From assembly GCA_021788515.1 (NCBI GenBank), contig JAJYKN010000061.1, forward strand, positions 1 through 7,293: a DNA stretch of 7,293 nt. The letters are read 5' to 3'. The notes below the pieces were generated by a model. The model searched no databases and had not been told where the DNA came from. It saw only the letters and a list, made by a program, of their open reading frames with translations. This document shows positions 5,752-7,293 of the stretch, piece after piece. The DNA comes from Nitrospirota bacterium. Lineage in GTDB: Bacteria; Nitrospirota; UBA9217. How positions within the stretch are numbered: the stretch's first letter is position 1; the number at the start of each line of letters is the position of its first letter. The position numbers and the translations under genes were made by a program.

Positions 5752-6939
5752 ATGGGCGCGCGGGAAGTCGGACGGTTCGAGGTCTCGGACATCTTCAATC
5801 GGTACGGCGATGCCTACCGAAGCGCTCATCCTATGCCCGCGAACCGCCTGCGCGTCATGCGCAGGGTCGAGGTGTGCCGGACAAAGGAATTGGGCGGCCA
5901 CGTGGACGAGTGCTACACTTGCGGAACGAAGCTCATCTCGTACAACTCCTGCCGGAACCGCCATTGCCCCAAATGCCAGTTCCTGAAGAAAGAGCAGTGG
6001 ATCGAGGCCCGGGAAAAAGATCTGCTCCCGATCGTCTACTTCCACGTCGTCTTTACGATCCCCCATCTGCTGAATCTCCTCGTCCGGTACAACGAAGAAC
6101 TCCTCTACAATCTGCTGTTTCGGGCTGTGTCGGAAACCCTGCTGACGCTCGCCAAAGATCCGAAGCGTCTGGGCGCGGAGCTCGGGTTCATCTCGATCCT
6201 GCACACCTGGGGGCAGAACCTCATGGACCATCTTCACATGCACAACATCGTCACCGGCGGAGGCCTGACCGCGAACGGGGAATGGAAAGCGTGCAAGGGA
6301 CGATTCTTTATCGACGTGAAGGTGCTGTCAAAGCTCTTTCGCGGGAAGTTTCTCGCGTACCTCAAGGAACTCCACACGGAAGGTAAACTCACCTACCCCG
6401 GCGACCTCAAATCGCCGGGGGCCTTTAATGCACTGCTCTCGAAACTGTATGAGACTGAGTGGGTTTCCTACTGCAAGACGCCGTTTCAAAAGACGCAGGA
6501 CGTTATCGACTACCTCGGCAAATATACCCACCGGATCGCGATCAGCAACCACCGGCTGATCAAACTCGAAGACGACAAGGTGATGTTCCGCTGGCGGGAT
6601 TACGCGGACAACAACAAATCGAAGGTCATGACGCTGGGCGCAAACGAGTTCATCCGGCGATTCCTGCTGCACGTCCTTCCCGACCGGTTCGTCAAGATCC
6701 GGCATTACGGGATTCTGGCCAACAGATGCCGGCGGGAGAAGATCGAACGGGCGAGGGCGCTGCTGGGATCCACGACGCCCGACACAAAGCAGACGGAAGA
6801 AACGGCCGAGACCTGGCAGGAGCGTCTGCTCAGGCTGACCGGGTTCGACGTGATCAAATGCCCCAAGTGCGGGGAACGAGCGATGAGAACCGTGGAGACG
6901 ATACAACCGGCAAGGTGCAAAGGACCGCCACGAATATGA
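5752..6939 (+). CDS. tnpA: IS91-family rolling-circle transposase (Y2-type HUH, with N-terminal zinc ribbon)
   Basis: The 395-residue protein has an N-terminal zinc-binding region (Cys54, Cys57, Cys67, Cys72, Cys75 in CYTCG...CRNRHCPKC), a feature of IS91/IS801/IS1294 transposases. The HUH metal motif is HLHMHNIVTGGG (His160, His162, His164). The nucleophile motif is YLGKYTHRIAISNHRL, with Tyr254 and Tyr258 four residues apart, as in Y2 enzymes; ISCR relatives have a single Tyr. A C-terminal knuckle CPKCG (Cys370, Cys373) follows. Length and motifs are complete, so it is probably active. These enzymes nick one strand, attach to DNA through the Tyr and move the element by a rolling-circle-like process. 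The ATG at 5752 has no obvious ribosome binding site and lies 12 bases after the recombinase TAA, so translational coupling is likely. The stop-to-start stretch is in the frame of both genes. Confidence 0.92.
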   Translation: MGAREVGRFEVSDIFNRYGDAYRSAHPMPANRLRVMRRVEVCRTKELGGHVDECYTCGTKLISYNSCRNRHCPKCQFLKKEQWIEAREKDLLPIVYFHVVFTIPHLLNLLVRYNEELLYNLLFRAVSETLLTLAKDPKRLGAELGFISILHTWGQNLMDHLHMHNIVTGGGLTANGEWKACKGRFFIDVKVLSKLFRGKFLAYLKELHTEGKLTYPGDLKSPGAFNALLSKLYETEWVSYCKTPFQKTQDVIDYLGKYTHRIAISNHRLIKLEDDKVMFRWRDYADNNKSKVMTLGANEFIRRFLLHVLPDRFVKIRHYGILANRCRREKIERARALLGSTTPDTKQTEETAETWQERLLRLTGFDVIKCPKCGERAMRTVETIQPARCKGPPRI

Positions 6940-7187
6940 CGACCAAACGCCCGATCAGTTATACTGCGCCATCTCCGAATACCGAAAACAGCCACGTTCT
7001 TCGCAACGATATCCTATTGCCCAAAAGTCCCGTTTCCTGTATAGTCCTATCCGAAAGGGGCTTGCGGCTTTGCCTGGGAAGTCCGCTTTTCACCCGAACC
7101 AAGGTCCATACCCCTGCCAAAGCCATCTCCACGGCACCGATGTTGAGCTTCAACATCATTTGAAATCCCATAGACGGTAGCGCGCGA
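6940..7187. other. Non-coding right end of the element, with a hairpin at 7139-7157
   Basis: No convincing gene is visible; short open frames on both strands lack a ribosome binding site and recognisable motifs. A perfect hairpin GATGTTGA-GCT-TCAACATC lies at 7139-7157. IS91-type elements carry their replication origin (ori-IS), with a small hairpin, just downstream of the transposase, so this is the best local candidate. I could not match a known ori-IS sequence, nor find the expected GTTC or CTTG target tetranucleotide next to it. Confidence 0.4.
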
Positions 7188-7293
7188 GCAGCTTAGTCCA
7201 ACCAGCTTTAATCTGACGTATCGCGCGCGATGTGATCGCGGACTCTTCGTTTTTTCATCGTCAGATTAAAGCCTAAATGTTGAACTAAGCCGC
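7188..7293 (+). other. attC-like recombination site with extended arms
   Basis: The left outer arm GCAGCTTAGTCCAAC (7188-7202) and the right outer arm GTTGAACTAAGCCGC (7279-7293) are complementary at 13 of 15 positions. They contain R'' GTCCAAC (7196-7202, fits RYYYAAC) and R' GTTGAAC (7279-7285, fits GTTRRRY). Inside them GCTTTAATCTGACG (7205-7218) pairs perfectly with CGTCAGATTAAAGC (7259-7272). The spacers are 2 and 6 bases. The loop (7219-7258) holds the palindrome ATCGCGCGCGAT (7220-7231). R'' to R' is 90 bases, inside the usual attC range, and the orientation agrees with the integrase being on the minus strand to the left. Pairing beyond the R boxes is unusual for attC, so an IS end is the alternative. 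Confidence 0.6.
7278..7293 (+). repeat. 16-bp direct repeat, right copy, cut by the window end
   Basis: This is identical to 4683-4698. The window stops here, so it cannot be seen whether the identity continues into the small hairpin found after the left copy. Confidence 0.9.

Larger units (their letters stand above)
4691..7285 (+). mobile_element. IS91-family-like element with its own tyrosine recombinase, in an integron-cassette-like position
   Basis: The element lies between two copies of TGTTGAACTAAGCCGC. It carries a XerC/D-like recombinase and a Y2 HUH transposase, and ends in an attC-like hairpin. If the GTTGAAC cores are integron crossover points (G^TT), the mobile unit runs from 4685 to 7279, about 2.6 kb, larger than usual cassettes. 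IS91-type elements normally lack long terminal inverted repeats and make no target duplication, and I recall that some family members carry a tyrosine recombinase upstream of the transposase. The exact IS ends are not resolved: they may lie inside the cassette, near 4691 and 7187, or coincide with the repeats. Confidence 0.6.

Noticed and set aside
5071..6243. Long minus-strand open frame of 390 codons opposite the recombinase and transposase
   Set aside because: It runs through two genes with intact catalytic motifs on the other strand; its translation is rich in Arg, Glu and Pro without motifs, typical of a high-GC antisense frame.
7139..7157. Hairpin GATGTTGA-GCT-TCAACATC as a transcription terminator
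   Set aside because: No T-run follows it on either strand; listed only as a possible ori-IS hairpin.
6959..7171. Minus-strand open frame of 70 codons downstream of the transposase
   Set aside because: No ribosome binding site and no recognised motif; it more likely lies in the non-coding right end of the element.
1..7293. CRISPR array, tRNA, rRNA or retron-type structures
   Set aside because: No regularly spaced repeats, tRNA-like cloverleaf or reverse transcriptase motifs were seen on either strand.

Overview
The window looks like bacterial chromosome of moderately high GC, interrupted by a more AT-rich accessory segment. Nothing fixes the species. A PcnB-type poly(A) polymerase, an EndoQ-type repair nuclease, a long integron integrase and an IS91-type transposase with a partner recombinase would fit Desulfobacterota, Nitrospirota or related environmental lineages, but that is inference.

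Bases 1-2133 (all minus strand) are housekeeping-like: the N-terminal end of a poly(A) polymerase / tRNA nucleotidyltransferase family gene (missed by ATG-based ORF calling because it starts with GTG and runs off the window), a membrane-anchored GerMN-like protein, and a complete EndoQ-like PHP endonuclease for deaminated DNA. The EndoQ and PcnB genes have -10-like boxes a few bases before their start codons and no Shine-Dalgarno sequence, so they may be leaderless.

Bases 2204-4690 look like an integron platform. An integron integrase on the minus strand is split by a one-base frameshift. It has two tandem N-terminal core-binding domains joined by a Pro/Ala/Ser-rich linker. Divergent from it, a consensus-like sigma-70 promoter (TTGACA-N17-TATACT) reads into two small genes of unknown function, followed by a large AT-rich hairpin and a GTTGAAC core site. 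No convincing attI was found.

Bases 4691-7293 are an element flanked by a 16-bp direct repeat that contains the GTTGAAC core. It encodes a XerC/D-like tyrosine recombinase and a Y2-type HUH (IS91 family) transposase in the same reading frame, separated by one TAA codon. Its right end is a well-formed attC-like hairpin whose pairing continues 8 bp beyond the R boxes. The recombinase ribosome binding site is buried in a 15-bp RNA hairpin, and a candidate internal promoter would start transcription inside the left arm. This is the layout used by some insertion sequences to block translation from outside transcripts. The most interesting reading is that an HUH transposon with its own tyrosine recombinase sits in, or travels as, an integron cassette beside a broken integrase.
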